Shown here: in pieces, positions 26,229-36,700 of the stretch | Numbering within the stretch: the stretch's first letter is position 1 | Layout of the letters: each line of letters opens with the position of its first letter | Made by a program: the position numbers and the translations under genes | DNA from: JAJCYK01 sp965212195 | GTDB taxonomy: Bacteria > Bacteroidota > Bacteroidia > Cytophagales > Cyclobacteriaceae | Direction: 5' to 3' | NCBI GenBank assembly: GCA_965212195.1 | Contig: CBDBUW010000012.1 | Location: 186,001 to 250,000 of the forward strand | DNA: 64,000 nucleotides | The notes under the pieces: model-generated | Seen by the model: the letters and a program-made list of their open reading frames with translations, nothing else | The model's database searches: none | Told to the model about the DNA's origin: nothing

Positions 26229-29200
26229 CTAATTGTTCATCATTATTTTTGCCCATAGATTATTATTATATTCTCTAAGGGCGGATTCAAATAATCTTTG
26301 GGCTTCTTCATTATTTCCTAAGCCCTTGTTACCCAGGGCTTGCAGATAATAGGCATTTGAGATTGTTTTGTGGTTTGTGGAGGAAGCCTCTTCCACTGCA
26401 ACTAAGCTATTGTGGGAACCTTTGTCCATTTGCTCTTGGCCTCGAACAATCAAATTTTTGAACATTTCTTGAGCCGTATCACTATTACCTAGTTTCTCAT
26501 GCGATTTTGCCTGATAATAGATCAAGTCGTACATGCCTGGTCTGTTTTTGGATTCCACGCTTTTTTGGTAGCTTATTTTTGCCTGCTTAGTACTATTCAA
26601 TCCATCAAAAGCTACACCCATATAATAATAAATAAGAGCATTTCTTTCATCATCGGAAGGTTGCCCTACTTCTAGGTTTTCGGGATACAGTAAAGCGGCC
26701 TCTAACTCAGCTATGGCCTCATTATATTTTTTATCATGAATTAATTGGAGGGCTTTTAAGGTGTGAGCATCTACGTAACGCCAATAGATCTCCCTACCAC
26801 CTTCCCAAGTTCTGAAATGGTGGGAGGCAAGAAGCTTTATGGCTTTATCGTATTCTCTATTTAGGTTATACATTCCCACCAAGGCCTTAGGTGCAGAAAC
26901 GTCCTTTTCAACGATGTCCACATTTTTGCGGAGTATTTCCAGACATTGCCTGAAATCAACATTTGATCCATCGTAGTACTTAGATAGTTCAGCATACCAA
27001 AGTGGTATATTGCTTTCTTCCGAGATGGCTTTTGTAAGGTGTTTAATGGCACTCTCCTGGTCCTTCTCATGATAAAAGGCCCCAAAGGCTAAATTTCTCC
27101 AAACCATTGGTATACTATTGTCAATAGCAGCAGCCTTTTCCCAGGCAGCAATAGCGTCTTCGGGCCGATTATCAAAGAGCAGGTTGCCTAGCAGATAATG
27201 AGCAGCGACATTTTGTGGATCCATTCGCAGGGCATTGTTAAGGATTATTTCTGTTTCCTGTCGATAGGGGAAACAATATTCCAGGGATGCATTCTTGGCA
27301 AGACTCAACATGTCACGTGCTTGTGACTCATCCCCGGACTCAGAATGAAACCAGGACAAATAGTAATAAATCAAGGGGTCTTCAGGATCTTTCAGGGATG
27401 ACAATAAGGTAATACCTTCCTCTAACAAACCTGCGTTCATGTAATTAGTGACAACCTCCAAATAGTTGTTTTCCGGATCCTGCATATTCTTGTGCCATCG
27501 GGCTAAAGAAGGCTGTTCATTTAAAAGGCCTTTTTCATAAATAGCCGCAAAATTAAGTGGATCATAGACTAGTAGCGCATCTAACAATGCCAGGGCTTTT
27601 TCTTTTTTTCCCATCTTGCGGAGTAAGGTACCGTATAACACTACTATGCGCCCGTCCTTAGTATTTGTGGAATAAGCTTCACGAATATACTCCAAGGCCT
27701 TTGGGTAATTTCCATTTTTGGTTTCTAATAGTGCCAGCTGATAATTTCCTGCGGAGTACCATGGATAATACCACGTTGACCGTGCGAAATTTCCATAGGC
27801 TTCTTCGATTTGCCCAAGTTCTTTTTGGGCCAATGCCATGTAATAATAAAGTTCGCCTTCTTTGGGCTGATAGTATTTTATTTTCAATTTGTCAGCTGCC
27901 TTCTGCAGGTATTCCAATGCTTCCGCATATTTGGTTTGATTTAGTCTGCGTATTCCCAGAGCAATGTTAACCCGGTAATCGTCAGGCGACTTTTCCAAAG
28001 CAGCTAGGTAATAGTCATCGGGATTAATACCCGGCCGATTAAACTGCTCCACGAACCTGCCGGTGAGATATAAATCCTCCACCGAAATCAGTTCATGGGG
28101 TCTTTTAACCTTTTCTTGTACTGGGGGCAGTTGTGGATGTTGTAATTTGTAAGGAATATAAGAGACTAATTCTTTTCCTTTATTATCAATTAGTCGGATG
28201 TCCAATTGGTATTCATCGATGGCTTTCTTACTTCGATATGTTGCAGTAAATGGCGTGGCAGGATCAATATCAATAGTCTTTTCCACCAAAGTTTTTTCAC
28301 CATACTTCAATACGATTTGCGCGTTTTTGTAGGCCCTGGTGCTGTTAAAACCGTAGAAAACAGTTTTAGCATCCCTCATTTGCAGGGTTACCGAGGCATC
28401 AACTGTGGAATTTTTTGCAATTTCAATATCCCTTAAGGGATACCAATAATTTTTGGCATCTTTTACGGAGTGAGGCCTTATCCAGCTGTAATCAGGTTGA
28501 TTATTGGAAAAGGTACCCGTCATTAGCTCAACATAAGCTTTTCCGTCATCTGTTAGTTTACGCCGGGCATTTTGTCCTTGTAACCCAGGCCCAAATTGCC
28601 ATAATTTAGAAGCACTGTTTTCGTGAGGGTCACCGACATGTACCGTCCCCGCATTTTGGCCATAGTCATAACCGCCTATAAACCCTTCTTTAGCATCCCA
28701 CATAAAGAATGATACCGGGTTAGGGTGGTTTTTCCACCAGGTCAGGTCAACTCCCTCCGCATAGTTTATACCCCTATAGAGCGCGTTTTTGTTAGCAAGG
28801 GGCCATTGTATGAAACTGTTATTGTTGTGAAATACCCCAATTTCCTGACTAGGAGGCCAAAATGTGCGAAAATCTTCATTGGCTGTGATAGCAACATTGG
28901 CCCAAAAAAGGAAAGTCTTGATTTGGGTGTTGGTGTTGTTTATGCGGTAATCGGCTTCGATGTAGGAGCAACCCGGCCTAAGCGTTATACCGACAACTCC
29001 ACGAAGACGCATGTTCTTCTCGGTTTCACCGATCCAAACCGTGGCGCTACCATCGTCATTTTCGATGGTCACATAGTCACTGGGCATGAGTGTGGAAGTT
29101 CTGTGATGATGTGGAAAACACCACTCAATGCCACCGGATACCCATGCACCCAGGGTGCCTATAAGGTCAGGTTTAATTACACTGTTGGTATGGAATAGTT

Positions 29201-29537
29201 CATGCCCATTGGTTTTATCTATGGCAGAAAACAACCTGCCACCAAAAGCTGGTAGGATTTTTACTTTGATGTATTCGTTTTCCAGATACACCATGTCATA
29301 TGTCACATCCAAAAGGGTGTCCCCCAGCTTGGTTTGCAAAGGGTATGGATAGACTTTGCCTTGTGCTCCCTGCACACCTCTGCCGGTATAAAAGATGGGG
29401 CTAACTTCATCTGCTCCTAGTTTATAGGTGGAGATTACTTCTTGTCCTTCGTACACTGTTACTTGTGCAAAGCTAGTATGACAAAGAACACCTATTAAGA
29501 ACAGGAGCCATAAGGATTTGGAAGGTTTGTAATTCAT
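26229..29537 (-). CDS. Exported DUF5107 domain and TPR-repeat protein
   Basis: A 1102-residue protein with a signal peptide (LWLLFLIGVLCHTSFAQ). The N-terminal half (about 30-350) is a DUF5107 domain, a galactose-mutarotase-like beta-sandwich, with EYIKVKILPAFGGRLFSAID and GGIEWCFPHHHRTS. The region after about 500 is a long run of TPR units (LEYLQKAADKL, GNFARSTWYYPW, YAEALEYL), carrying on to the C-terminus. Such proteins occur beside sugar-uptake genes in Bacteroidota and may bind or process carbohydrate in the periplasm; no activity is established as far as I know. Here it sits upstream of the fucose-type cluster on the same strand, 209 bases away. Confidence 0.88.
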   Translation of the reverse strand: MNYKPSKSLWLLFLIGVLCHTSFAQVTVYEGQEVISTYKLGADEVSPIFYTGRGVQGAQGKVYPYPLQTKLGDTLLDVTYDMVYLENEYIKVKILPAFGGRLFSAIDKTNGHELFHTNSVIKPDLIGTLGAWVSGGIEWCFPHHHRTSTLMPSDYVTIENDDGSATVWIGETEKNMRLRGVVGITLRPGCSYIEADYRINNTNTQIKTFLFWANVAITANEDFRTFWPPSQEIGVFHNNNSFIQWPLANKNALYRGINYAEGVDLTWWKNHPNPVSFFMWDAKEGFIGGYDYGQNAGTVHVGDPHENSASKLWQFGPGLQGQNARRKLTDDGKAYVELMTGTFSNNQPDYSWIRPHSVKDAKNYWYPLRDIEIAKNSTVDASVTLQMRDAKTVFYGFNSTRAYKNAQIVLKYGEKTLVEKTIDIDPATPFTATYRSKKAIDEYQLDIRLIDNKGKELVSYIPYKLQHPQLPPVQEKVKRPHELISVEDLYLTGRFVEQFNRPGINPDDYYLAALEKSPDDYRVNIALGIRRLNQTKYAEALEYLQKAADKLKIKYYQPKEGELYYYMALAQKELGQIEEAYGNFARSTWYYPWYSAGNYQLALLETKNGNYPKALEYIREAYSTNTKDGRIVVLYGTLLRKMGKKEKALALLDALLVYDPLNFAAIYEKGLLNEQPSLARWHKNMQDPENNYLEVVTNYMNAGLLEEGITLLSSLKDPEDPLIYYYLSWFHSESGDESQARDMLSLAKNASLEYCFPYRQETEIILNNALRMDPQNVAAHYLLGNLLFDNRPEDAIAAWEKAAAIDNSIPMVWRNLAFGAFYHEKDQESAIKHLTKAISEESNIPLWYAELSKYYDGSNVDFRQCLEILRKNVDIVEKDVSAPKALVGMYNLNREYDKAIKLLASHHFRTWEGGREIYWRYVDAHTLKALQLIHDKKYNEAIAELEAALLYPENLEVGQPSDDERNALIYYYMGVAFDGLNSTKQAKISYQKSVESKNRPGMYDLIYYQAKSHEKLGNSDTAQEMFKNLIVRGQEQMDKGSHNSLVAVEEASSTNHKTISNAYYLQALGNKGLGNNEEAQRLFESALREYNNNLWAKIMMNN

Positions 29538-29870
29538 GATCGATCCTATTTAATGTGACAAGAATGCCATGTCCAGTTTAGTATTACTTGGTTTCCTTAA
29601 TAAGGTAATAATAAAATGTAAACGCCACCTTCTCCCAAGTGGAATACACGTTTTGCATTATAGGTTCAAATACGTTTCGTGAAGGGCAATTCACGGTGCG
29701 GAATTAACAATTTGGAGAATTCGATAAGGGCCGTTTTACACCCTGGTCTTTGATCCGAAAGGTATCCGTATTGCTGCTAAACCACGCTATTTAATTGGTG
29801 CTGGTAGAAGGTTGAGTTGTGAGCAGGAAAAGCTATATTGTATTATGTAAAAAGCACCATCCTTCCTGCA
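29538..29870. other. Divergent promoter region
   Basis: This region of about 330 bases separates the divergent DUF5107 and CehA/McbA-like genes. A 6-base hairpin CGTGAA/TTCACG lies at 29678-29695. No exact TAnnTTTG was found on either strand and no short gene stands out. Confidence 0.4.
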
Positions 29871-32219
29871 ATGAAACGTTTGATCCACATTTGTCTAGTC
29901 TTGCTTTTGATTTATTCACTGTCCGCTTGTGAAGACAAGACCCAACCCATCACCTATTCTAGTGGTGAATCTCTGCCATTTGTAGAAGCCGTTGATGCAC
30001 AGCCTTTAGTCGAACAAGTAAAACGCTTGACCCAGAAGTTAACGTTTCTGGGATCTCCACTTCCGCAGAAAACGGTGACTCAGCTCGAAGCGGCCTATGA
30101 AATCCCGGATCCAGCGTTACAGGTGCGCAAGATTCAAGAGATCATGGATCCTCTTTGTTTGGTGGGACTTCACATCAACCCGGAATCGCGTGTGAAGGTT
30201 CAGCAGGGAATGGTGCAGCCTAAGTTGTACCAACTTGAAAGTCGTCGCTTTTTAATCAAAATACGCAATGAAGCCGGCGTGACTTCCAATCTCAACTTGC
30301 AGTACTCACCCCGGCAGCAGTCCGAACTGCGCACGGACCATGACACGCATCCCAAAATGCCTGAACCCGATAGTTTGCTCTTTTACTTCGAGTTATATAT
30401 GTCCGGTAATGCCTGGATGTACAACCCCCAACGCAATTCCATGAGTGGGCTGGAGCTGGAATACGCTATTCTCAACGTATATTGCGGGGAAGCTGGAAAA
30501 CGCGAGGCTACGCTTTCGTTCGATGTGGGACAGGGTACCCAAGACCTGGGTTTCCGGTCGGAATTGCCGGTGCTCTTTACAAGTCTTCCCACCTATCCAC
30601 TGAACTTATCCAAAGTCCGTGATGAAAGTGGTGAAACTGTCCAGGCGCGTTTTGTCATAAGGGATTCCAATGGCCACATATTCCCTTCCCAGTCTCAACG
30701 GCAACCACCAGACTTCTGGTTTCATCCTCAGATTTACCGCACAGAGGGTCAAACGGTGCGGCTGCCGGACGGAAAATATGAGGTCATTTGTACCCGGGGT
30801 CCGGAGTACCTTTCTCAGACCAGGCAAATAGAGATCAGGGGTAGTGAAATCGACATTTCCTTTGAATTGAAACGCTGGGTCGATCCATCGCTGGCAGGGT
30901 ACTGGTCAGGCGACCACCACATCCATGCAGCTGGTTGTGCACATTATACGGATCCCACTGAAGGCGTTTTACCTAAGCATATGTTACATCACATTCTGGG
31001 GGAAGACCTTAAAGTGGGCAGTGTGTTGACCTGGGGTCCGGGTTTTGATTACCAAAAGCAATTTTTTACGGGTGCAACGCATCCGCTTTCCAACTACCCT
31101 TACACCATGCGCTATGACGTGGAGGTATCGGGATTCGGCTCTCATCAATCCGGGCATTTGTGCTTGTTGCGACTGGGGGAACAAATGTACCCCGGTGGAG
31201 ATTCGAAAGATCACTGGCCCACTTTGGGGCTGAATACCTTACGTTGGGCCCAGAAACAAGGCGCAGTTTGCGGCCCGGCACATTCCGGATTTGGTATTAA
31301 GGTGGAAAACCAGGATTTACCTAACTATGATGTACCTCCATACAACAGTATAGGGGCCAACGAATATGTTGTAGATGTGACACATATGGTAGAAGGACCT
31401 GATGGAAATGAGGTACCAGCAGTGGATTTTATGTCCGCTGGGGATACCTGGCCTGTAGCTGAGCTCAACATGTGGTATCATACCCTCAACTGCGGTTTTC
31501 GCACACGCATTAGTGGTGAAACCGATTTTCCCTGTATCACCGGGGCCAGGGTAGGGGTCTGGCGCTCTTATGTAAAACTCCCTGATGCCCTGGATTACGA
31601 CGCCTGGTGTGAGGGTATCTCCCGTGGTAGTAACTACGTCTCCGACGGCAAGAGCCACCTGATGCACTTTAAGGTGAATGAACAAGAGGCTGGGGAAGCC
31701 AATAGCGAATTGAAATTATCTAAGCCTGGCCAAGTGAAAATAACGGTGGACGCAGTAGCATTGTTGGAAGACTTGAATGTCGATTCGCTGGGTACTTTAT
31801 TCCTTGGTGACCAGGCGCCATGGGACCCTAAACCCTGGGGTATTGAAAAAGCCCGTTTAGGTGATAGCAATGAAGTTAAAGTGGAAGTCGTTGTCAATGG
31901 CTATCCAATGGTTGAACAGACTTTGCTGGCCAATGGGGAGTTGCGGTCTCTTAAGTTCGACGTTGAAATCGAAAAAAGCAGTTGGGTGGCCGTTAGGATT
32001 TTCCCTTCTTCGCACACCAATCCAGTTTTCGTATTAGTGAATGATAAACCCATACGAGCCAGCAGTAGGAGTGCAGAATGGTGTCTTAAAGGGGTTGATC
32101 AGTGCTGGAAATCGAAACAGCAGTTTTATTCGGATGCGGAAATGGCAGAAGCAGAAGCGGCCTATGAGCACGCCCGAAACACGTATCGAAAAATCAAGCA
32201 AGAGTCAGAGACTTTGTAG
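29871..32219 (+). CDS. CehA/McbA-family PHP metallohydrolase lipoprotein
   Basis: Counted from ATG 29871, the 782-residue protein has a lipoprotein signal with lipobox SLSAC (Cys 20), giving a membrane-anchored periplasmic enzyme. A beta-rich N-terminal half leads to a PHP-type metal site starting at WSGDHHIHAAGCAHY (HxH). Further likely ligands are in GPAHSGFG. CehA and McbA hydrolyse carbaryl-type esters, but most family members are of unknown substrate. The longer frame begins with TTG 29838 and would spoil the signal peptide. It converges on the DUF1501 gene with a 61-base gap. Confidence 0.82.
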   Translation: MKRLIHICLVLLLIYSLSACEDKTQPITYSSGESLPFVEAVDAQPLVEQVKRLTQKLTFLGSPLPQKTVTQLEAAYEIPDPALQVRKIQEIMDPLCLVGLHINPESRVKVQQGMVQPKLYQLESRRFLIKIRNEAGVTSNLNLQYSPRQQSELRTDHDTHPKMPEPDSLLFYFELYMSGNAWMYNPQRNSMSGLELEYAILNVYCGEAGKREATLSFDVGQGTQDLGFRSELPVLFTSLPTYPLNLSKVRDESGETVQARFVIRDSNGHIFPSQSQRQPPDFWFHPQIYRTEGQTVRLPDGKYEVICTRGPEYLSQTRQIEIRGSEIDISFELKRWVDPSLAGYWSGDHHIHAAGCAHYTDPTEGVLPKHMLHHILGEDLKVGSVLTWGPGFDYQKQFFTGATHPLSNYPYTMRYDVEVSGFGSHQSGHLCLLRLGEQMYPGGDSKDHWPTLGLNTLRWAQKQGAVCGPAHSGFGIKVENQDLPNYDVPPYNSIGANEYVVDVTHMVEGPDGNEVPAVDFMSAGDTWPVAELNMWYHTLNCGFRTRISGETDFPCITGARVGVWRSYVKLPDALDYDAWCEGISRGSNYVSDGKSHLMHFKVNEQEAGEANSELKLSKPGQVKITVDAVALLEDLNVDSLGTLFLGDQAPWDPKPWGIEKARLGDSNEVKVEVVVNGYPMVEQTLLANGELRSLKFDVEIEKSSWVAVRIFPSSHTNPVFVLVNDKPIRASSRSAEWCLKGVDQCWKSKQQFYSDAEMAEAEAAYEHARNTYRKIKQESETL

Positions 32220-32280
32220 TTACCAAAACCCCCCAATCAACCTTGGCAGGAAATTCTCTATCCCTACCTATAGGAGGTTC

Positions 32281-33771
32281 TCAAGTTAACACGTCTTTAA
32301 CCACATGACCATGCACGTCCGTGAGCCTGAACCTTCTGCCTTGAAATTTAAAGTTCAATCTCTCATGATCAATTCCGAACAGATGCATCATGGTGGCTTG
32401 AAAATCATGAACATGCACGGGATCTTTCACAATGTTATAGCTGAAATCATCAGTTTCCCCGTATGAAAAACCTGGCTTTACTCCAGCTCCTGCCATCCAC
32501 ATGGTAAAACAGCGGGGATGATGATCGCGGCCGTAGTTGATCTCGGTAAGCTTGCCCTGTGAGTAGACCGTACGTCCAAATTCTCCTCCCCAGATCACCA
32601 AGGTATCTTCCAACAGTCCTCTTTGTTTAAGGTCTTTTACTAAGGCTGCCGTAGCCTGATCGGTATTTTTACATTGGTTCTTAATACCTCCTGGTAAATA
32701 GCTGTGCTGGTCCCAACCTTTGTGATACAACTGTACATAACGCACGTCGTTTTCCAACAATTTTCTGGCCAATAAGCAATTGGCTGCATAGGTACCGGGA
32801 TCCCGGCTATCTTCCCCGTACATTTCAAAAATGTGGTCCGGTTCATCAGAAAGGTCAATGGCATCGGGTACCGAGGTCTGCATACGATAAGCCATTTCGT
32901 ATTGCGCCACCCGTCCCATTATTTCCGGATCACCATAGGTACTGTATTGTACCTCGTTCAACTGCTTTAAGTAATCCAGCATTTTTCTTCGGTCTTGACC
33001 ATGATAATTTTCCGGATTATTCAAATAAAGAACCGGATCTTCACCGGAACGAAACTGGACTCCTTGATGCTCTGTAGGCAGGAATCCATTGCCCCATAAT
33101 CTGGCATACAGGGGTTGTCCACCGGCGTTCTTAGAATGTAGCACAATGAAAGTGGGCAAGTTGTTATTAAGGGATCCCAGCCCATAGCTTAGCCAAGCGC
33201 CTATTGATGGGCGCCCAGGGAGCTGATGGCCTGTTTGAAAAAATGTGATGGCCGGGTCGTGATTGATCTGTTCTGTGTAAACAGTTTTAATAATGCAAAG
33301 GTCGTCCACTACTTGAGCCGTATAAGGCATTAATTCACTCACCCAGGTACGACTCTCCCCGTGTTGATTAAACTTATAAATAGAGGGTGCAATGGGTAAT
33401 GAAGTCTGATCTACACTCATCCCTGTTAATCGCTGGCCTTGACGCACCGATTCCGGAAGCTCCTGACCAAATAGTTCCTTTAATTTTGGTTTGTAATCGA
33501 ATGTTTCAAATTGCGAAGGGCCGCCACTCATAAATAAGAAAACTATTCTTTTGGCCCTGGGAGTGAAGTGAGGCAACCCAGGTAATCTATTGGCACCGGG
33601 TGCTAATGTACCGGGGCCGGACGCTAGCAGTTCTTCCATGCCCAAAAGCGAACTGATGGCCATGGCACCAATCCCCATAGAAGTCTTTGTGAGAAACTGC
33701 CTCCTATCGATGCTTTTTTCCAGTTGACGTAGGTCAGGGTGATTCGATCTTAAATTATCATGATGGCACAT
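32281..33771 (-). CDS. DUF1501 family protein with Tat-type leader
   Basis: A 496-residue member of the DUF1501 family, related in fold to sulfatases and alkaline phosphatases. The N-terminus has a Tat-like leader (DRRQFLTKTSMGIGAMAISS) at about residues 23-42. Conserved segments include RIVFLFMSGGPSQFETFDYKP, GRPSIGAWLSYGLG, and VIWGGEFGRT, with metal-type His/Asp at the C-terminus (DHHPRCFTMW). It starts 4 bases after the PSD1/DUF1549/DUF1553 gene, an almost invariant pairing in Planctomycetes, Verrucomicrobia and some Bacteroidota. The pair's substrate is unknown but is often linked with polysaccharide use. Confidence 0.92.
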   Translation of the reverse strand: MCHHDNLRSNHPDLRQLEKSIDRRQFLTKTSMGIGAMAISSLLGMEELLASGPGTLAPGANRLPGLPHFTPRAKRIVFLFMSGGPSQFETFDYKPKLKELFGQELPESVRQGQRLTGMSVDQTSLPIAPSIYKFNQHGESRTWVSELMPYTAQVVDDLCIIKTVYTEQINHDPAITFFQTGHQLPGRPSIGAWLSYGLGSLNNNLPTFIVLHSKNAGGQPLYARLWGNGFLPTEHQGVQFRSGEDPVLYLNNPENYHGQDRRKMLDYLKQLNEVQYSTYGDPEIMGRVAQYEMAYRMQTSVPDAIDLSDEPDHIFEMYGEDSRDPGTYAANCLLARKLLENDVRYVQLYHKGWDQHSYLPGGIKNQCKNTDQATAALVKDLKQRGLLEDTLVIWGGEFGRTVYSQGKLTEINYGRDHHPRCFTMWMAGAGVKPGFSYGETDDFSYNIVKDPVHVHDFQATMMHLFGIDHERLNFKFQGRRFRLTDVHGHVVKDVLT

Positions 33772-33775
33772 AGTT

Positions 33776-36700
33776 TCATCTTTTTATAATGCTTGCATCA
33801 CTGTTTATAATGGCGCTGGCTACTACCGCATTGGCCGCTACCAGTTGCTGATCTAAACTAGGGTCGACCCGATACTCGCCGGTGTTTAACCACCCTTTAC
33901 TCTTTTCGGTATTCGTTAGGAAATTTTTATACTCCTGTTTTTGAAGTGCAAGCAAAACGTTCAGTTCCTTATCACTGGGAGTCCTGCCGGTAAGGCTTAT
34001 AAAAGATTCTTTTATCCCTTCATCGAGGAGTTTGGCTTTTGAAATTTTTTCGCCAATGGCTCTGGCGGCCTCCACATAGGTGGGATCATTTAGCAAAACC
34101 AAGGCCTGTAGGGGAGTATTGGTCTTCTGTCTTCTCACCGTACATTCACTTCTTTCCGGTTGATCAAAAGTGGAAAGAGTGGGATGAGGTATGGTGCGCT
34201 TCCAAATGGTATACAGGCTTCGTCGATACAGTTTTTGGCCTTTATCCTGGACATATGTTCCGCCATTGGTTTTCCATAGTCCTTCGGGTTGATAGGGTCG
34301 GACACTTTCACCTCCGATTTTCTTATTGATAAGCCCGCTGGCGAATAAAGCATTGTCCCTGATCATTTCACTGGAAAGTCTTACCGAAGGGCCCCGGGCC
34401 AGCCATACATTTTCTCTGTCCAGTTCTCTTAATTTTTCACTGGTTTGCGAACTCTGCCGGTAAGTGGCCGACATTACCATTAGTTTTTGCAGGGCTTTAA
34501 CATCCCAGCCGGAACCCACGAATTTCAGGGCTAGCCAATCCAGCAATTGGGGGTGAGAGGGCCGCTCACCTTGGTTGCCGAAGTCCCCGGTGGTTTTGAC
34601 AATGCCTCTTCCAAAGAAATTTTGCCAGTATCTGTTAACAGCTACCCGGGCTGTCAGAGGATGGTCTGCATGAGTAATCCATTGGGCCAATCCCAGACGG
34701 TTTTTAGGCAGATCCTTGGGCATGGGCAAGACGCTTTCCGGTGTATTAGGGAATACCTCTTCACCGTACAGGTCATACAAGCCCCTTTTCAAGACATAGG
34801 CATTTCTTCGTTGAGGCATTTCTTTCATCACCATGACCTCTTGTACCTGCTCGGAGCTGTCCACATAGGACTGCCTGGCATGTGCCAGTTCACCGATAGC
34901 TTGTTGATACGCGGATGCATAATTATTTAGATAGTAGCCCCTAAGTTCCTCTAGTTGTTTATCACTAAGTTGTTCAGGAGAAGATGTTACCAATTGCTTG
35001 AATTGCTGGGGAACGGCGAGTTGTTTTACCTCCAAAGATGAAAGCTCTCTGGCGTAAACCACCAGGTTATCCACTAAGGCTCCTCCCAGGCCTTTACCCC
35101 TCCATCTGGCGCCAATTTGCAATCCTGGCTCAATAGTGCTTCCATTGATAACATCATTGTTATTTAGAAATACAATGTCCTTATAGAGATTATCAATCTC
35201 TATTTTGGTAGGCAGTTCCCCGCCATTCATATAAATTTTGAAACCAGAAGCTTTGCTAGAACCGTCATAGGTGAGGGTAAGTTGTAACCATTGTTCTTTA
35301 GGCACCTCTTTCGTGGTATATTCAACGATGGCATTATCGGGCCAGGTATGGGCCAACATCAGTTCTAATTTATTGTCCTTTAGATTAAGATGATAACCTC
35401 TAAAACTGTAAAGACGAGCCCCTATTCCTTTGTGAAACAGTACTCCAGTGGTTAATTCTTCAGGAATATAAATGTTAAGACCGATGCTGAACGGTTGATT
35501 TCTCTTAAAGATCCCAATTTGATTCAGGTCAATCCAGGCGTCACCATCTAATAAGATCCCTAGACCTTTAAATCCTTTGGCAAAAACGGGCTTCTCGTTG
35601 GTTGAGAACATGCGATCCATTTTTGCGGTTTGCCGGGGATTGAGTTTATTGGCCAATTTGGGGTTCTCCAATTCGAACCAGGCTTCCATGCCTGATGGAT
35701 ATCGTTGAGCAGCGATATCCTGGTATGCGGCAGAAGTTACCCAGTCATCGAAGGCGGGGGACGCCTCCTTTTTGGCATGCCGAATTTTTTCCTGGTTAAC
35801 CTCAATTGCTTTTTTCACAAATTCCAGGATGGCCTCCTGTTCCTGTGTAGGAATTAATAAATTGGGTACCGGGGTAGCACCTTCCCAAGATATTTGACCG
35901 GACTCATTTACATTGTTAAAGAAGCTGTACAATTCATAGTATTCCTTTTGTGAAACAGGATCGAATTTATGGTCGTGGCATTTGGCACAGCCTAGTGTAA
36001 GCGCCATAAGGCCCTGTCCCAATACATCGGTGCGGTCTGCTACATAAGCTACTCTGAATTCTTCATCTACAATGCCCCCCTCCAGGTTCTGTGGATGCAA
36101 TCGATTAAAACCTGTAGCCAAGATTTGTTCCTTGGTGGCATTTGGTAGCAGGTCCCCAGCCAGTTGCCAGGTGATAAACTGGTCATACGGCTGATTTTCA
36201 TTAAAGGCTTTAATAACCCAATCCCGCCAGGGGCTCATATTACGATACTGGTCTACTTGATAGCCGTGGGTGTCGGCATATCTAGCTAGATCCATCCAAT
36301 CCATGGCCATTTTCTCTCCGTAATGGGGAGAACCCAAAAGACGATCTACCTGCTTTTCATAGGCTCCTTCAGAATCGTCGTTTAGAAATTCCCGTATTTC
36401 TTCCGGGGTGGGAGGTAAGCCCGTAAGATCCAGACTTAGTCTTCTAAGCAGCAAGCCCTTGCTGGTTTCGGTGGCAGGCTGTAGTTCTTTGTATTCCAGT
36501 TGACGTAAGATAAACTTGTCAATGGGGTTGTTCACCCATTCCTCGTTTCCTACGTTAGGAATGTCAACTTTTTCGGGCTTAATAAAAGCCCAATGTGGTT
36601 TGTACAGGGCCTTTTGTTCAATCCATTTGATCAGTATGGCCTTTTCATGGGCAGTCAACTGCAAATTGGATTCAGGCAACGGCATTAAATAATGAGGGTC

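Noticed and set aside
28725..29198. 157-codon plus-strand frame inside the DUF5107 gene
   Set aside because: Antisense to a conserved domain; no ribosome site, no motif.
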